DNA of 64,000 nt from CAZGXI01 sp964529715 (GTDB taxonomy: Bacteria; Chloroflexota; Anaerolineae; Aggregatilineales; Ch27), in contig CAZGXI010000001.1 of assembly GCA_964529715.1 (NCBI GenBank), forward strand, positions 186,001 to 250,000, given 5' to 3'. The notes below the pieces were generated by a model that searched no databases, was not told where the DNA came from, and worked only from the letters and a program-made list of their open reading frames with translations. The first letter of the stretch is position 1, and the number at the start of each line of letters is the position of its first letter. The position numbers were made by a program, and so were the translations under genes. This document shows positions 49,965 through 58,040 of the stretch, in pieces.

Positions 49965-50012
49965 TAAATATACCACCACTTCCTTGCTGCGCAAGTGGTT
50001 GCGGACAGCAAT

Positions 50013-50546
50013 TCAACCGTAAACAGCCAACGTTCTTCGGCGGCGGATGAGCAGTAACACGATGACAACAGCCGAAAGCCCGATCAGCACCCACTTGATC
50101 GCCGCCGCGACCGACGCCAGCAGCACCGTCCCCGCCGGAAAAACCGGCGGATCAGACAGCAGGATCAGGTGCAGGGCGTTTTCGAGATAATCGCACAGTG
50201 CAGCGACGAACGGCAGAGCGAACAGGATCAGGCGCGCGCGGTCTGGCGGGCGGTCGGGCCAGGCAGTTAACCGGGCGAGCAGACTCGCCAGCAAGACGGC
50301 GTAAGCGACGGGAAACAGGTAGTCCAGCCAGATCGTCTGCTGGAACTGCGCCACGCCCGCCGCCCCCCACCCTTCCACCACCGCCAGGAAGTTCTCCGGC
50401 GTGAAGGCCAGTTGCAGGCCGATCACCGACATCCCGCCGCCCGACGCCCCCGCCAGCGCCCACAAAAGCACCAACAGCACCGCAGCAGCAACAGCAGCAA
50501 TCCACGTGATCCGGGGATCGGTCAGGGCGTGGTAGAGGCGGGCCAT
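50013..50546 (-). CDS. hypothetical four-helix membrane protein
   Basis: 177 residues with four membrane segments: WIAAVAAAVLLVLLWALAGA (15-34), YLFPVAYAVLLASLLARL (75-92), LILFALPFVAALCDYLENAL (106-125) and SVAAAIKWVLIGLSAVVIVL (144-163), ending in a basic tail. The motif CDYLENALH in segment 3 is conserved-looking, with charged residues inside the membrane. I do not recognise a named family. The gene stands alone between the feo promoter region and a TnpB remnant. Confidence 0.75.
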   Translation of the reverse strand: MARLYHALTDPRITWIAAVAAAVLLVLLWALAGASGGGMSVIGLQLAFTPENFLAVVEGWGAAGVAQFQQTIWLDYLFPVAYAVLLASLLARLTAWPDRPPDRARLILFALPFVAALCDYLENALHLILLSDPPVFPAGTVLLASVAAAIKWVLIGLSAVVIVLLLIRRRRTLAVYG

Positions 50547-50594
50547 GCGGGTTTTCCTGTCAGCACGTGGAAAAGGATAGCGCCAGTGACGACT

Positions 50595-50614
50595 CCGCCG
50601 CCTAAAGGCGACGG
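50595..50614 (-). other. IS605-type right-end hairpin (omega-RNA end-like)
   Basis: CCGCCGCC-TAAA-GGCGACGG, one G-U on the minus strand, lies at the 3' end of the TnpB remnant. Hairpins of this form close the guide-RNA scaffold and mark the right end of many IS200/IS605 elements. The minus-strand sequence beyond reads GGAGTCGTCAC. Confidence 0.55.
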
Positions 50615-51162
50615 CTTCCCAGGGTGCGCCTGACCCACTGGCCGACGTTACGCCTTGGCCGCTCCGTCCGAGCGGGCTTGATGACTGCGCCTTTCGGCAA
50701 CGGACGCTGGAGCTTGACCTTGATCTCCCCCACGTTCTGCACGTAGAGCAAGGCTCGCCCGTTCTTCTCCAAGCGCAGCTTGCACCCGTCGCCGTAAGTA
50801 GGGGCGTTCAATTGAACGCCCCTACGGTGGAAGCGGTTCGCCCCCTTGAAGCGTGGAAAGCCTGCCTTCTCTCCGGCCTTGATCCGCCGGAACGCCCCCT
50901 GATACGCCTTGTCCAGTCGCCGCAGGGCATGTTGCAGGCTGCTGGCGTTCAGCAACCCCAGCGTCGCCGGGTTCGCCCGCCGCAGGTCGCGGAAGTACAC
51001 CCACTGCTGCTGGTACGTGACGCTTTTTCCAGTTTCCCGGTAGGTCGTGATGCGCTGTTCCAGCGCCGCGTTGTACACCCCCCGCGCCTGCGCCAGCACA
51101 AACACCGCCATGCGTTCCTGGGCATTGGTCAGGTACAAGCGGTACTGGTAGGTACGGATCAT
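50602..51162 (-). pseudogene. tnpB: TnpB remnant, internally deleted, IS200/IS605 family
   Basis: 186 codons against about 400 in a full TnpB. The N-terminal part is intact: MIRTYQYRLYLTNAQERMAV, the helix-turn-helix region, FPRFKGANRFHR and YGDGCKLRLEKNGRALLYVQ, to LPKGAVIK. After that the RuvC motifs and zinc finger are absent and the frame runs into the right-end hairpin (50595-50614). A 28-bp perfect palindrome (50798-50825) is inserted in frame, replacing the usual short segment before YGDG. So the copy has lost its nuclease but keeps its DNA ends. It cannot cut DNA itself. Confidence 0.85.
50798..50825. repeat. 28-bp perfect palindrome, copy 5, inside the TnpB remnant
   Basis: GTAGGGGCGTTCAA (50798-50811) and its exact complement (50812-50825). 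It has the same length and GTAGGG/CCCTAC ends as the copies at 24194 and 58012 but a different centre, and it keeps the host frame. Confidence 0.85.
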
Positions 51163-51268
51163 GCCGGGATCACTGCATTGAACATTGCTGAGAGTAATCT
51201 TAGTCTATTGCCCATACGTTCGTCTGTCAAGGATTTCGTGAAGGGAGCAAGGCGCATTCCCCTGTCGC

Positions 51269-52699
51269 CTAACCCAGCACTTGCGTACTGGGCAAGTGAG
51301 GCGACAGTCCCCTGCACCAATTCTCATGGGCCAGCGCGTCGGCGCGGCAGGCGCAGTTGAGCGCCATCGCCCAGTCCTCGTTCCCCAACGCTTGCCAGCC
51401 CGCCACCGTCACGCTCGATGTGCTGGCCGGGTCTACGGCATTGCACGCCTCCGGGTCGGCCTGAACACACAACAAACGCACGCCCTCCGGCAGAGCCGTC
51501 GGGACGGGCGTGGGGGCCTGCAAGACCGTGCCGAAGGCGCACAACGGCGGAGTCTCTGGGCGCAGCAGGGCCGCGCCGATCCAGCAGCGCCCCCCTCTGC
51601 CGTACACCTGCATCCATTCCGGTGGCGTGTTGCCGTCGTCTTGCAGCACCATCACATCCGTACAATTCGGCACGACGGCGATCACAGCAGCATCCGCCGA
51701 CGGCTCGGCGCGGCAGTTTGCCCCCGGATCAGCCACCAGCACGGTCGCGTTCTGGCGGCTGGCGAACGCCGGACTCAGCAGGTCCCAGGCGGGCCTGGGC
51801 GTGCGGTCCACGTTGACCAACCCCCAGTGGCAGCCGACCAGTGCTTCCACACCGCCCTCGCACTTCCAGGGTTCGTCGGCGAACTCGAACAGGAAGAGGT
51901 CGATGCCCTCGACGTTCGCCAGGTCGAGCATACTCTGCACAAAGATGCGCTGCGCATCTTCGCTCCCGGCGGTGGCGTCTGCGCATGACTCGTTGGCGTT
52001 GGCGCTCGGCCAGCCCGTCTCGAACAGGATCACGCGCTGATCGGCCAGGGCGGGCATCTGTGCCAGAAAGCGCCACTCGTTCACCGCATACTGGGCCGCC
52101 TCTTCGACCCGGCTGCACCCCCAGAAGCCGTAACTGTGCACACCGACCCAATCCACCGCCGCCAGCAGGTCGGGATGCGTCTGCCACATCGCCACGTTGT
52201 CGGCGTAGCCAACCGGCACAGACACGGCTTCCCGTACCTGCTCGACGTAGCCGATCAGGATCGACTCGGCGTCCTGGCCCAGGTCGCCGCGCAGCAACAC
52301 CTCCGAGCCGACCAGCACGCCGATCACGTTCGGATAGGCGTTCGCCAGTGCGATGGCGGCGGCAATCTCCTGCTCATTGGCGGCAGAAGAACTACCGATC
52401 CATGCCTGGGCCACCACCTGCACGCCCACCGCCTCGGCCTCGGCGATGATCGTCTCTGCCACGCCGGTCGAACTGTAAAGGCGGATGACGTTCACCTTCT
52501 CCGCAAGCAGCGCCAGGTCCTCGCGGAGCTGTTCCGCCGATGGCGCTTCGCCGCCTGGCCCCTGCCCCTCGCGGAACGGGCCATAGTTCAGGCCGAGCAG
52601 CGGGGCGTCGTGGCCGCTTTCCTGGCGCAGCGGCGCGGCCAGCAGCACATCGGGTAGCATCAGGAGCGCGCACAGTATAGCCAACAGCTTGAGACGCAT
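51269..52699 (-). CDS. secreted GH17-like glycosidase with SH3-type domain
   Basis: 476 residues from the ATG at 52699 (GGAGAG upstream), with a signal peptide (LLAILCALLMLPDVLLA). The TIM barrel resembles GH17 endo-beta-1,3-glucanases: LLGLNYGPFREGQ, VNVIRLYSSTG, VIGVLVGSEVLLRGD with the acid/base Glu position, VGVHSYGFW, and ILFETGWPSANAN with the nucleophile Glu. FLFEFADEPWKCEGG closes the barrel. A Cys-bearing SH3-like domain follows (ANCRAEPSADAAVIAVVPNC, about 325-380) and a Cys-rich tail. Likely cuts or binds beta-glucans outside the cell. Both Glu are present. Confidence 0.85.
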   Translation of the reverse strand: MRLKLLAILCALLMLPDVLLAAPLRQESGHDAPLLGLNYGPFREGQGPGGEAPSAEQLREDLALLAEKVNVIRLYSSTGVAETIIAEAEAVGVQVVAQAWIGSSSAANEQEIAAAIALANAYPNVIGVLVGSEVLLRGDLGQDAESILIGYVEQVREAVSVPVGYADNVAMWQTHPDLLAAVDWVGVHSYGFWGCSRVEEAAQYAVNEWRFLAQMPALADQRVILFETGWPSANANESCADATAGSEDAQRIFVQSMLDLANVEGIDLFLFEFADEPWKCEGGVEALVGCHWGLVNVDRTPRPAWDLLSPAFASRQNATVLVADPGANCRAEPSADAAVIAVVPNCTDVMVLQDDGNTPPEWMQVYGRGGRCWIGAALLRPETPPLCAFGTVLQAPTPVPTALPEGVRLLCVQADPEACNAVDPASTSSVTVAGWQALGNEDWAMALNCACRADALAHENWCRGLSPHLPSTQVLG

Positions 52700-52833
52700 G
52701 GGTTTTCTCTCCGCCTTTCCATGTGCAAAAGCCCCCTTGCTGATCCTATCATACTCCGGGATGCGCGGTGGTATCCGGCGGCGCAACCGGGCTATAATGC
52801 CGTCAGCCGACAACTCAAGGAGGCGCTTCTCCA

Positions 52834-53715
52834 ATGCGAATCGAATTCCTGGGCAGCGGCGGCGCGATCCCCACCCCGCGCCCCGGCTGTGACTGCCGGG
52901 TGTGCGCGCAGGCGCGGGCGCGCGGCGTACCGTACAGCCGGATGGGGCCGTCGCTGTTCGTGCACGGGCCAGACCTGCTGATCGACACACCGGAAGACAT
53001 CGTCCACGCGCTCAACCGGGCCAACATCCGGCAGGTCAAGGCGGCCACGTACAGCCACTGGCACCCCGACCACACAGCGGGCATCCGCGTGTGGGAATCG
53101 CTCAACTTGCGGCTGTGGGATTGGCCGCCCAAGAACCTGGTCACGACGATTTACCTGCCGCAGAAGGTCAAGGAAGACTTCGACCGCTGGCAGGGCCTGG
53201 CCGAAAAACTGGATTATCTGGAAAAGCGCCTGCGCGTGGTGAAACAGGTGATCGTGCCGGAAGGCGAGTCCTTCACGGTGGGCGACGCCACCATCCAGCC
53301 GATCCTCCTGCCCAATGCGCTGGCCATCAGCGAGGCCAACGTCTACGCCTTCCTCCTCGACGATGGCGCGGCGCGCGTGCTGATCGCGCCGGACGAACTG
53401 GTCGGCTGGACGCCGCCGGACCTGGGGCCGCTGGACCTGGCGATCCTCCCGGCGGGCCTGTTCGAGTTCGATCCCCTGACCGGGGAGCGCATCATCCCGG
53501 CGGAACATCCCGTGCTGCAATCCGAGGCGACATTCGAGCAAACACTGGAGATCGTGCGGCAGTTGGGCGCGCCGCGCACCATCCTCACCCACATCGAAGA
53601 AGCGGACGGGGCCAGCTACGACGACCTGCTGAAGCTCCAGCGCAAGCTGATGACCGAACGCAAGGAGTTGGGCAATGTGGCGTTCGCCTTCGACCGGTTG
53701 CAGGTAAGCGTTTAG
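52834..53715 (+). CDS. MBL-fold hydrolase, PhnP-like
   Basis: 293 residues. It starts MRIEFLGSGGAIPTPRPGCD, and CDCRVCAQARARGVPYSR supplies the Cys cluster that binds a structural zinc in PhnP-type phosphodiesterases. The catalytic metal site is SHWHPDHTAG (HxHxDH), with a later Asp in IAPDELVG and His in TILTHIEEADG. These proteins hydrolyse cyclic phosphodiesters or related small molecules; there are no phn genes around, so the substrate is unknown. The ATG at 52834 follows AAGGAGG. A MITE-like repeat begins 4 bp after the stop. Confidence 0.92.
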   Translation: MRIEFLGSGGAIPTPRPGCDCRVCAQARARGVPYSRMGPSLFVHGPDLLIDTPEDIVHALNRANIRQVKAATYSHWHPDHTAGIRVWESLNLRLWDWPPKNLVTTIYLPQKVKEDFDRWQGLAEKLDYLEKRLRVVKQVIVPEGESFTVGDATIQPILLPNALAISEANVYAFLLDDGAARVLIAPDELVGWTPPDLGPLDLAILPAGLFEFDPLTGERIIPAEHPVLQSEATFEQTLEIVRQLGAPRTILTHIEEADGASYDDLLKLQRKLMTERKELGNVAFAFDRLQVSV

Positions 53716-53718
53716 CAA

Positions 53719-53909
53719 GTGTTTAAGAACCTGCCACATGGACAGGGTGCTCCAATGGCCCTACCCCCCTGCCCCCTCCCCTCTCCATGAGGAAGAGGGG
53801 AAAACACTGGCTGCTCAAGCCCCTCGCCCTGAGGGAAAGGGGTTGGGGTGAGGATTACAGCCGTTGTTGCCCAATGCCATCGCTGGCTGATGCGTAGGTT
53901 TTTAAACAC
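53719..53909. mobile_element. 191-bp MITE-like element
   Basis: Terminal inverted repeats are GTGTTTAAGAACCT (53719-53732) and AGGTTTTTAAACAC (53896-53909), with one mismatch over 14 bp. The interior is non-coding and holds two G/C-rich inverted stretches, around CCCTCCCCTCTCC...GAAGAGGGGA (53775-53799) and CCTCGCCCTGAGGGAAAGGG (53821-53840). No target duplication is obvious. After it (53911-53952) lies a short AACTGAG-rich stretch before the esterase gene. Most of this 240-bp spacer is thus the element. Confidence 0.55.
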
Positions 53910-53972
53910 ACTCTGAGACCCACCAACCGGGCACTGAAAACTGAGCACGGCGAACTGAGAATTGAGAACCCC

Positions 53973-54824
53973 ATGTCCGAGTCCACCCTGCACGACCGTT
54001 CTATCATGAGCAAGGCCATCGGCAAGCGGATGCGCATCCGCGTGGTGACGCCGCCGGATTACGACCCGGTCCCGCCGCAGCCCTACCCGGTGATCTACCT
54101 GTTGCACCTGTGGGGGCGCAACGAACGCTACTGGACCGACCGGCTGGCGGTTCACCTGCGGCTGGAAGAGGGCATCGCCGCCGGGACGCTGCCGCCGCTG
54201 ATCCTCGCCATGCCGGAGGGCGACAAGAGCTTCTATATCAACGCTGCCGACCCGCCCGGCATCGATTGGACGCAGACGCCTTACTGGAATGAGACGGAAT
54301 TCTACCGCCGGGCGCTGCAAGGCTACGGCAATTACGGCGACTACCTGCTCAACGAGGCGATCCCTTTCGTCGAGCGCGCTTACCCCGTCCGCACAGACCG
54401 GGCGGGTCGGGCCATCGGCGGGCTGAGTCAGGGCGCGGCGGGCGCGGCGGTGCATGTCTTCACCGACCCATCGCTGTTCTGCGCCATCGGCCTGCATTCC
54501 CCGGCAGTATTCCGTCCGTCAGAAGTCGGCATCCCCTGGATTTTCGGCCTGAACGATCCGGCGGCCTTCGCCGCGCGCGACCCGATCCAGCTCGCTGCCC
54601 GCCTGACGCCGCAGAACCAGCCGCGTATCTGGATCGACTGCGGCTGGCAGGACTCGCTGCGTGACGCGGTAGAAGACCTGCACCGTGTGCTATTCGAGCG
54701 AGGCATCGCGCACGACTATCACCTGTCGCCGGGCGAGCACGACGGCGCATACTGGATGGATCATGTAGCGGACTACCTGCGCTTTTATGCCCGCGACTGG
54801 GCTACCGGAAACGCCAAGACTTGA
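53973..54824 (+). CDS. alpha/beta hydrolase, esterase D-like
   Basis: 283 residues of the PF00756-type esterase family. The nucleophile elbow is IGGLSQGAAGAAVH (GxSxG). The Asp is in IWIDCGWQDSLRD, and the His in SPGEHDGAYWMDH, giving a full catalytic triad in the usual order. The N-terminal strand MRIRVVTPPDYDP, then YPVIYLLHLWGRNERYW, is the family start, where the oxyanion-hole region reads LLHLWG rather than LLHGxG. There is no signal peptide. It may hydrolyse short acyl esters. The ATG at 53973 could also be 54006; the first gives a better N-terminal strand. Confidence 0.88.
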   Translation: MSESTLHDRSIMSKAIGKRMRIRVVTPPDYDPVPPQPYPVIYLLHLWGRNERYWTDRLAVHLRLEEGIAAGTLPPLILAMPEGDKSFYINAADPPGIDWTQTPYWNETEFYRRALQGYGNYGDYLLNEAIPFVERAYPVRTDRAGRAIGGLSQGAAGAAVHVFTDPSLFCAIGLHSPAVFRPSEVGIPWIFGLNDPAAFAARDPIQLAARLTPQNQPRIWIDCGWQDSLRDAVEDLHRVLFERGIAHDYHLSPGEHDGAYWMDHVADYLRFYARDWATGNAKT

Positions 54825-54869
54825 GCACTGTGCTTTGCGCTGCTGTTCTGCAACACAAAACGAGGTCCG

Positions 54870-56780
54870 ATGCAGACATCGCTCCTAGACACCCAACCCA
54901 AAACTCAACATTCGGCACTTCAGCCTGAACACCTGATCGGTATCAGCCTGATTGTCCAGGCGCTGATTCTTCCGGCGCTATGGAGCCATACCAGCGACAG
55001 TGGCAACATCCTGGGGCGCTACAGCACGCGCTATGCGGCGGCGCTGGGTCTGGAGATAATCCTGCTGCTGAGCTGGCTGGTGCTGTTCCTGGCCCGCAGC
55101 CGCGCGATCCGCTGGCTGGTCGGTCTGCCCATGTCCCTGCGTTATGGCCTGCTTGCTGTCTCCGGCCTAGCCGTGTTCGGCGTGTGGTTTCTGCCGATAG
55201 AACTCATCCTGCGCGAAGCCCTGGCGATCCACTGGCTGCTGGCAGGACTGCTCCTCATTCGCACCGGCCCAGATGGGCCGACAAAGCCGCATCGGTGGGC
55301 CTGGGGGCTGATCGGGCTGCTGGCTCTGCTGACGCTGCCTATCCTGATCACCGTGCTGACGGGCTTTCCGTTCAGCCCAGATGAAGCGATGTGGGCAGAC
55401 ATCGCCACTTCGCCTTACGTGGCCGGTGGCGTCTATGCGCGTACCTGGCTGCAAGCGCCGGTCGTCGTCTCGCCCGGCCTCGGTTGGAGTTCGGCTGCCT
55501 ATGGCTGGTTGCTGCAACAGGTCGCTTTCAACATGCGCGTCGGTCGCCTGTGGAACTTCAGCGGCTACCTGCTGGCGTTCGTCGGGATCGGTGCTGTAAC
55601 GGCCCGGCTGTACGGGCGCCAGGCAGCGGTTATCAGCGTGGCTTTTGCCGCCCTCAGCCGGGCTTTCATCCCGATTCTGGACTACCGTCCCGATCACCAA
55701 CTTCCCGCCGCCGGTATGGCGATTCTCTTCGCCGCCATCCAGGCGCGTTACAGCAAACGGCCCGCCGCACGCGCAGGATGGCACTTGTTGGCCGGCCTGA
55801 TGGCGACCCTCTCCTTAGAGCTTCACGCCGCCGGGATCGTCTTCGCTTTCGGACTGGCGCTGTTTTACCTGGCGGAGTTCGCCCTGAGCGCCTACCGCCT
55901 GCGCCGTCTACCGGCCTGGAAGCCGCTGCTGTGGTTCGGATTGGGCGCGGGGTTGGGGACGAGCCTCTATTACGTCTTTAATATCCTGCCCGTCGGCGGG
56001 GTCGGCCCTTACCTAGACTTCTTAAGCCGCACACGCGGGCTGACGTTCGAGGCGTTCCCCTTTTTGAAGTGGAATTACATTCAATATGACCGAACGCTGC
56101 TGCTGTTCGAGAGTGTGCCCGTCTGGGGCGGGCTGGCCTACCTGCTGTGGCGGCGCAGCGCCCCAGACCGCCTCTTTCTGGCAATGCTGGCCTGCATTCT
56201 GATCGGGATCGTTCTGTTCGACCGGCCCGGCTACCAGAGCACATTCAGCGCCGCCTATGCTGTGCCCATCGGCGCGCTGCTGGTAGGCGGCTTTGCCCGT
56301 CGGGGGATCGCGCCGGGCACCAACCGGCAAACTGTTCTGGCAGCAGCCGGTCTAATCGGCATGTTGGTCGGTCAGTCGGCAGGCGTGTTCATCAACTGGG
56401 CTGCCACTGCCGAGTGGCTTAGAACGGGCCGTCTACCGCCTACCTTGTATGAGGAACTACAGCCCATCCTTGCGCCCCATATCCGCGACGATGACGTGAT
56501 CGTCAGCACAGTGCAACTCCTCTGGACCTTGCCCAATCACCGTCACCTGATCCACTTCGGTGCAGAACTCACCGCCCTGGACCGTTGGGGACTTCAGGAC
56601 CCGGTCGAAGTGTGGGAGCGGGTGCAGCCGACCGTTATCGTCAATGTGCAAAACCACATGCACTTCGATCCCGGTCTGCAAAGCTACCTAGAAAGGCATG
56701 TGTTTCAGGTATGTCAGCATTTCGAGGTGCAAAATCACGTCGTCGAAATCTACCGCGAGGAGTGTCCGACGCCAGCATGA
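54870..56780 (+). CDS. GT39-like (GT-C) integral membrane protein
   Basis: 636 residues with 12 to 14 membrane segments. The loop after the third or fourth segment carries TGFPFSPDEAMWADIATS, matching the Asp-Glu first-loop motif of PMT/ArnT-type transferases. Another loop has DYRPDHQLPAAGMA, and a soluble C-terminal domain of ~120 residues ends in FQVCQHFEVQNHVVEIYREE. It probably transfers sugars from polyprenyl-phosphate carriers outside the membrane. It resembles the other GT39-like protein at 9.3-11.6 kb only in plan. The ATG has GAGG 4 nt upstream, and the next gene overlaps its stop by 4 nt. Confidence 0.8.
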   Translation: MQTSLLDTQPKTQHSALQPEHLIGISLIVQALILPALWSHTSDSGNILGRYSTRYAAALGLEIILLLSWLVLFLARSRAIRWLVGLPMSLRYGLLAVSGLAVFGVWFLPIELILREALAIHWLLAGLLLIRTGPDGPTKPHRWAWGLIGLLALLTLPILITVLTGFPFSPDEAMWADIATSPYVAGGVYARTWLQAPVVVSPGLGWSSAAYGWLLQQVAFNMRVGRLWNFSGYLLAFVGIGAVTARLYGRQAAVISVAFAALSRAFIPILDYRPDHQLPAAGMAILFAAIQARYSKRPAARAGWHLLAGLMATLSLELHAAGIVFAFGLALFYLAEFALSAYRLRRLPAWKPLLWFGLGAGLGTSLYYVFNILPVGGVGPYLDFLSRTRGLTFEAFPFLKWNYIQYDRTLLLFESVPVWGGLAYLLWRRSAPDRLFLAMLACILIGIVLFDRPGYQSTFSAAYAVPIGALLVGGFARRGIAPGTNRQTVLAAAGLIGMLVGQSAGVFINWAATAEWLRTGRLPPTLYEELQPILAPHIRDDDVIVSTVQLLWTLPNHRHLIHFGAELTALDRWGLQDPVEVWERVQPTVIVNVQNHMHFDPGLQSYLERHVFQVCQHFEVQNHVVEIYREECPTPA

Positions 56781-58015
56781 GAACTGAACCACCAAGACAA
56801 CGCCAACACCGCATATTCCTGGCCGTGTTGCTTTGCACGGGACTGCTGCTGGCGCTGTGGCCTTTTCCCAAAGGTGCAGACGCACAAGGCCAGGCGACAC
56901 TAACGCCGCCCCCTCCCCCCACCCTGCCGCCGCAAGCCGACCTGCCACACTATGGCGAGATCGTGCAGATGTGCGGGCAGGGCGTCCAGCCGCGCGGGCC
57001 AGACTTCGCCGGGACGGGTTTCATCGTCACCGTCTTTTCGCGCGATGCGCTGTGGGTGGTGGACCTGGATCGCGGCGCGCGCTACCCGCTGCCCGATACG
57101 CGCCCGTGCGGGCCAAACTGCCTGCCTTCCCCGGACCGCCGCCGCCTGCTCTACGTGTCGCCGGAGACGTACACCTACTGGCTGATGAACCTGGACGGCA
57201 CGGGCCGGGAGCAGGTGACGCCTTACTACGTGACCGCCGTCGAGTGGTGGGACGCCGCCCACTGGCTGATCTGGCCCGCCGTCGCGCCGCCCTATTTGCA
57301 AGCCGTCGGTTCAGGCGAGCGCACGCCATTGGGCGATTACGACGTGTTCTCGGTGCAGCCGGGCGGCTTTTATGGCCTGCGTCTGCGTTCGGACGATCCC
57401 TGGCCGGTGCTGGAACTGGTCGATACCCAGACGGGCAACGCGGTGGCGCTGGCAGACTGGCGACCTTATTTCGGCGGGGCGTACTGGTCGCCGGACGGTT
57501 CGCGGCTGGTCTACCTCGGCCAGGGAGAGCGCGACCGGACGCTGGGCTTTGCGGGCGCGGAACTGTTCCTCATCCGGCCCGGCGAGGCGGCAGCAGTTCG
57601 CCTCACCGACCTGACCGCCGCCTACGGCGCGGCGCGCATCGCCGGGATGCAGGAGGAACGCGCTGTAAGCTGGTCGCCGGACGGAACCCGGCTGGCCTTC
57701 TGGGTGATGGAGATCACCGGGCCGGATGTGGCTGCCAACGTGGGCCAGGCAGTGCTGCATGTGCTGGACGCGACGACGGGCCAGACGACGGCCTACTGCG
57801 GTTACGGCACGACCCAGATCACGCCCAACCCGCCCGCGCTGATCTGGTCGCCGGACGGGCGCTACATCGCCTTCGGGGCCGATACACCCGGCGACGGCAA
57901 GGGCGCGCTGCTGCTGGCGCTGGATACGCAGAGCGGCACGTTTACCGAAATCACCGACGGCATCTATCCGGCCTACGGGACGTATGACCCGGTGATGTGG
58001 GGCGTGCGGTCGTAG
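56777..58015 (+). CDS. secreted TolB/PD40-type beta-propeller protein
   Basis: 412 residues from the ATG at 56777, overlapping the GT39 stop (ATGA). The first hydrophobic stretch (IFLAVLLCTGLLLALWPF) is a signal peptide or anchor, followed by a Pro-rich linker. Repeats of the PD40/TolB kind, GAYWSPDGSRLVYLG, AVSWSPDGTRLAFWV and ALIWSPDGRYIAFGA, mark a beta-propeller of about six blades. No enzyme motif is present, so it likely binds proteins or glycans outside the cell. The stop codon is part of a 28-bp palindrome (58012-58039), which follows directly. Confidence 0.85.
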   Translation: MRTEPPRQRQHRIFLAVLLCTGLLLALWPFPKGADAQGQATLTPPPPPTLPPQADLPHYGEIVQMCGQGVQPRGPDFAGTGFIVTVFSRDALWVVDLDRGARYPLPDTRPCGPNCLPSPDRRRLLYVSPETYTYWLMNLDGTGREQVTPYYVTAVEWWDAAHWLIWPAVAPPYLQAVGSGERTPLGDYDVFSVQPGGFYGLRLRSDDPWPVLELVDTQTGNAVALADWRPYFGGAYWSPDGSRLVYLGQGERDRTLGFAGAELFLIRPGEAAAVRLTDLTAAYGAARIAGMQEERAVSWSPDGTRLAFWVMEITGPDVAANVGQAVLHVLDATTGQTTAYCGYGTTQITPNPPALIWSPDGRYIAFGADTPGDGKGALLLALDTQSGTFTEITDGIYPAYGTYDPVMWGVRS

Positions 58016-58039
58016 GGGCGCAACATGTTGCGTCCCTAC
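58012..58039. repeat. 28-bp palindrome, copy 6 of the GTAGGG..CCCTAC family
   Basis: GTAGGGGCGCAACA (58012-58025) pairs with TGTTGCGTCCCTAC (58026-58039), one mismatch. It lies between the convergent propeller and J-domain genes, provides the TAG stop of the first, and could serve as a bidirectional terminator. Confidence 0.8.
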
Positions 58040-58040
58040 A

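Noticed and set aside
53760..53860. Rho-independent terminator after the PhnP-like gene
   Set aside because: G/C-rich hairpins are present but lack a U-tract and lie inside an element with terminal inverted repeats, which explains them better.
53712..54497. 261-codon minus-strand frame opposite the MITE and esterase gene
   Set aside because: Covers the MITE and the antisense of an esterase with a full catalytic triad; no conserved motif.
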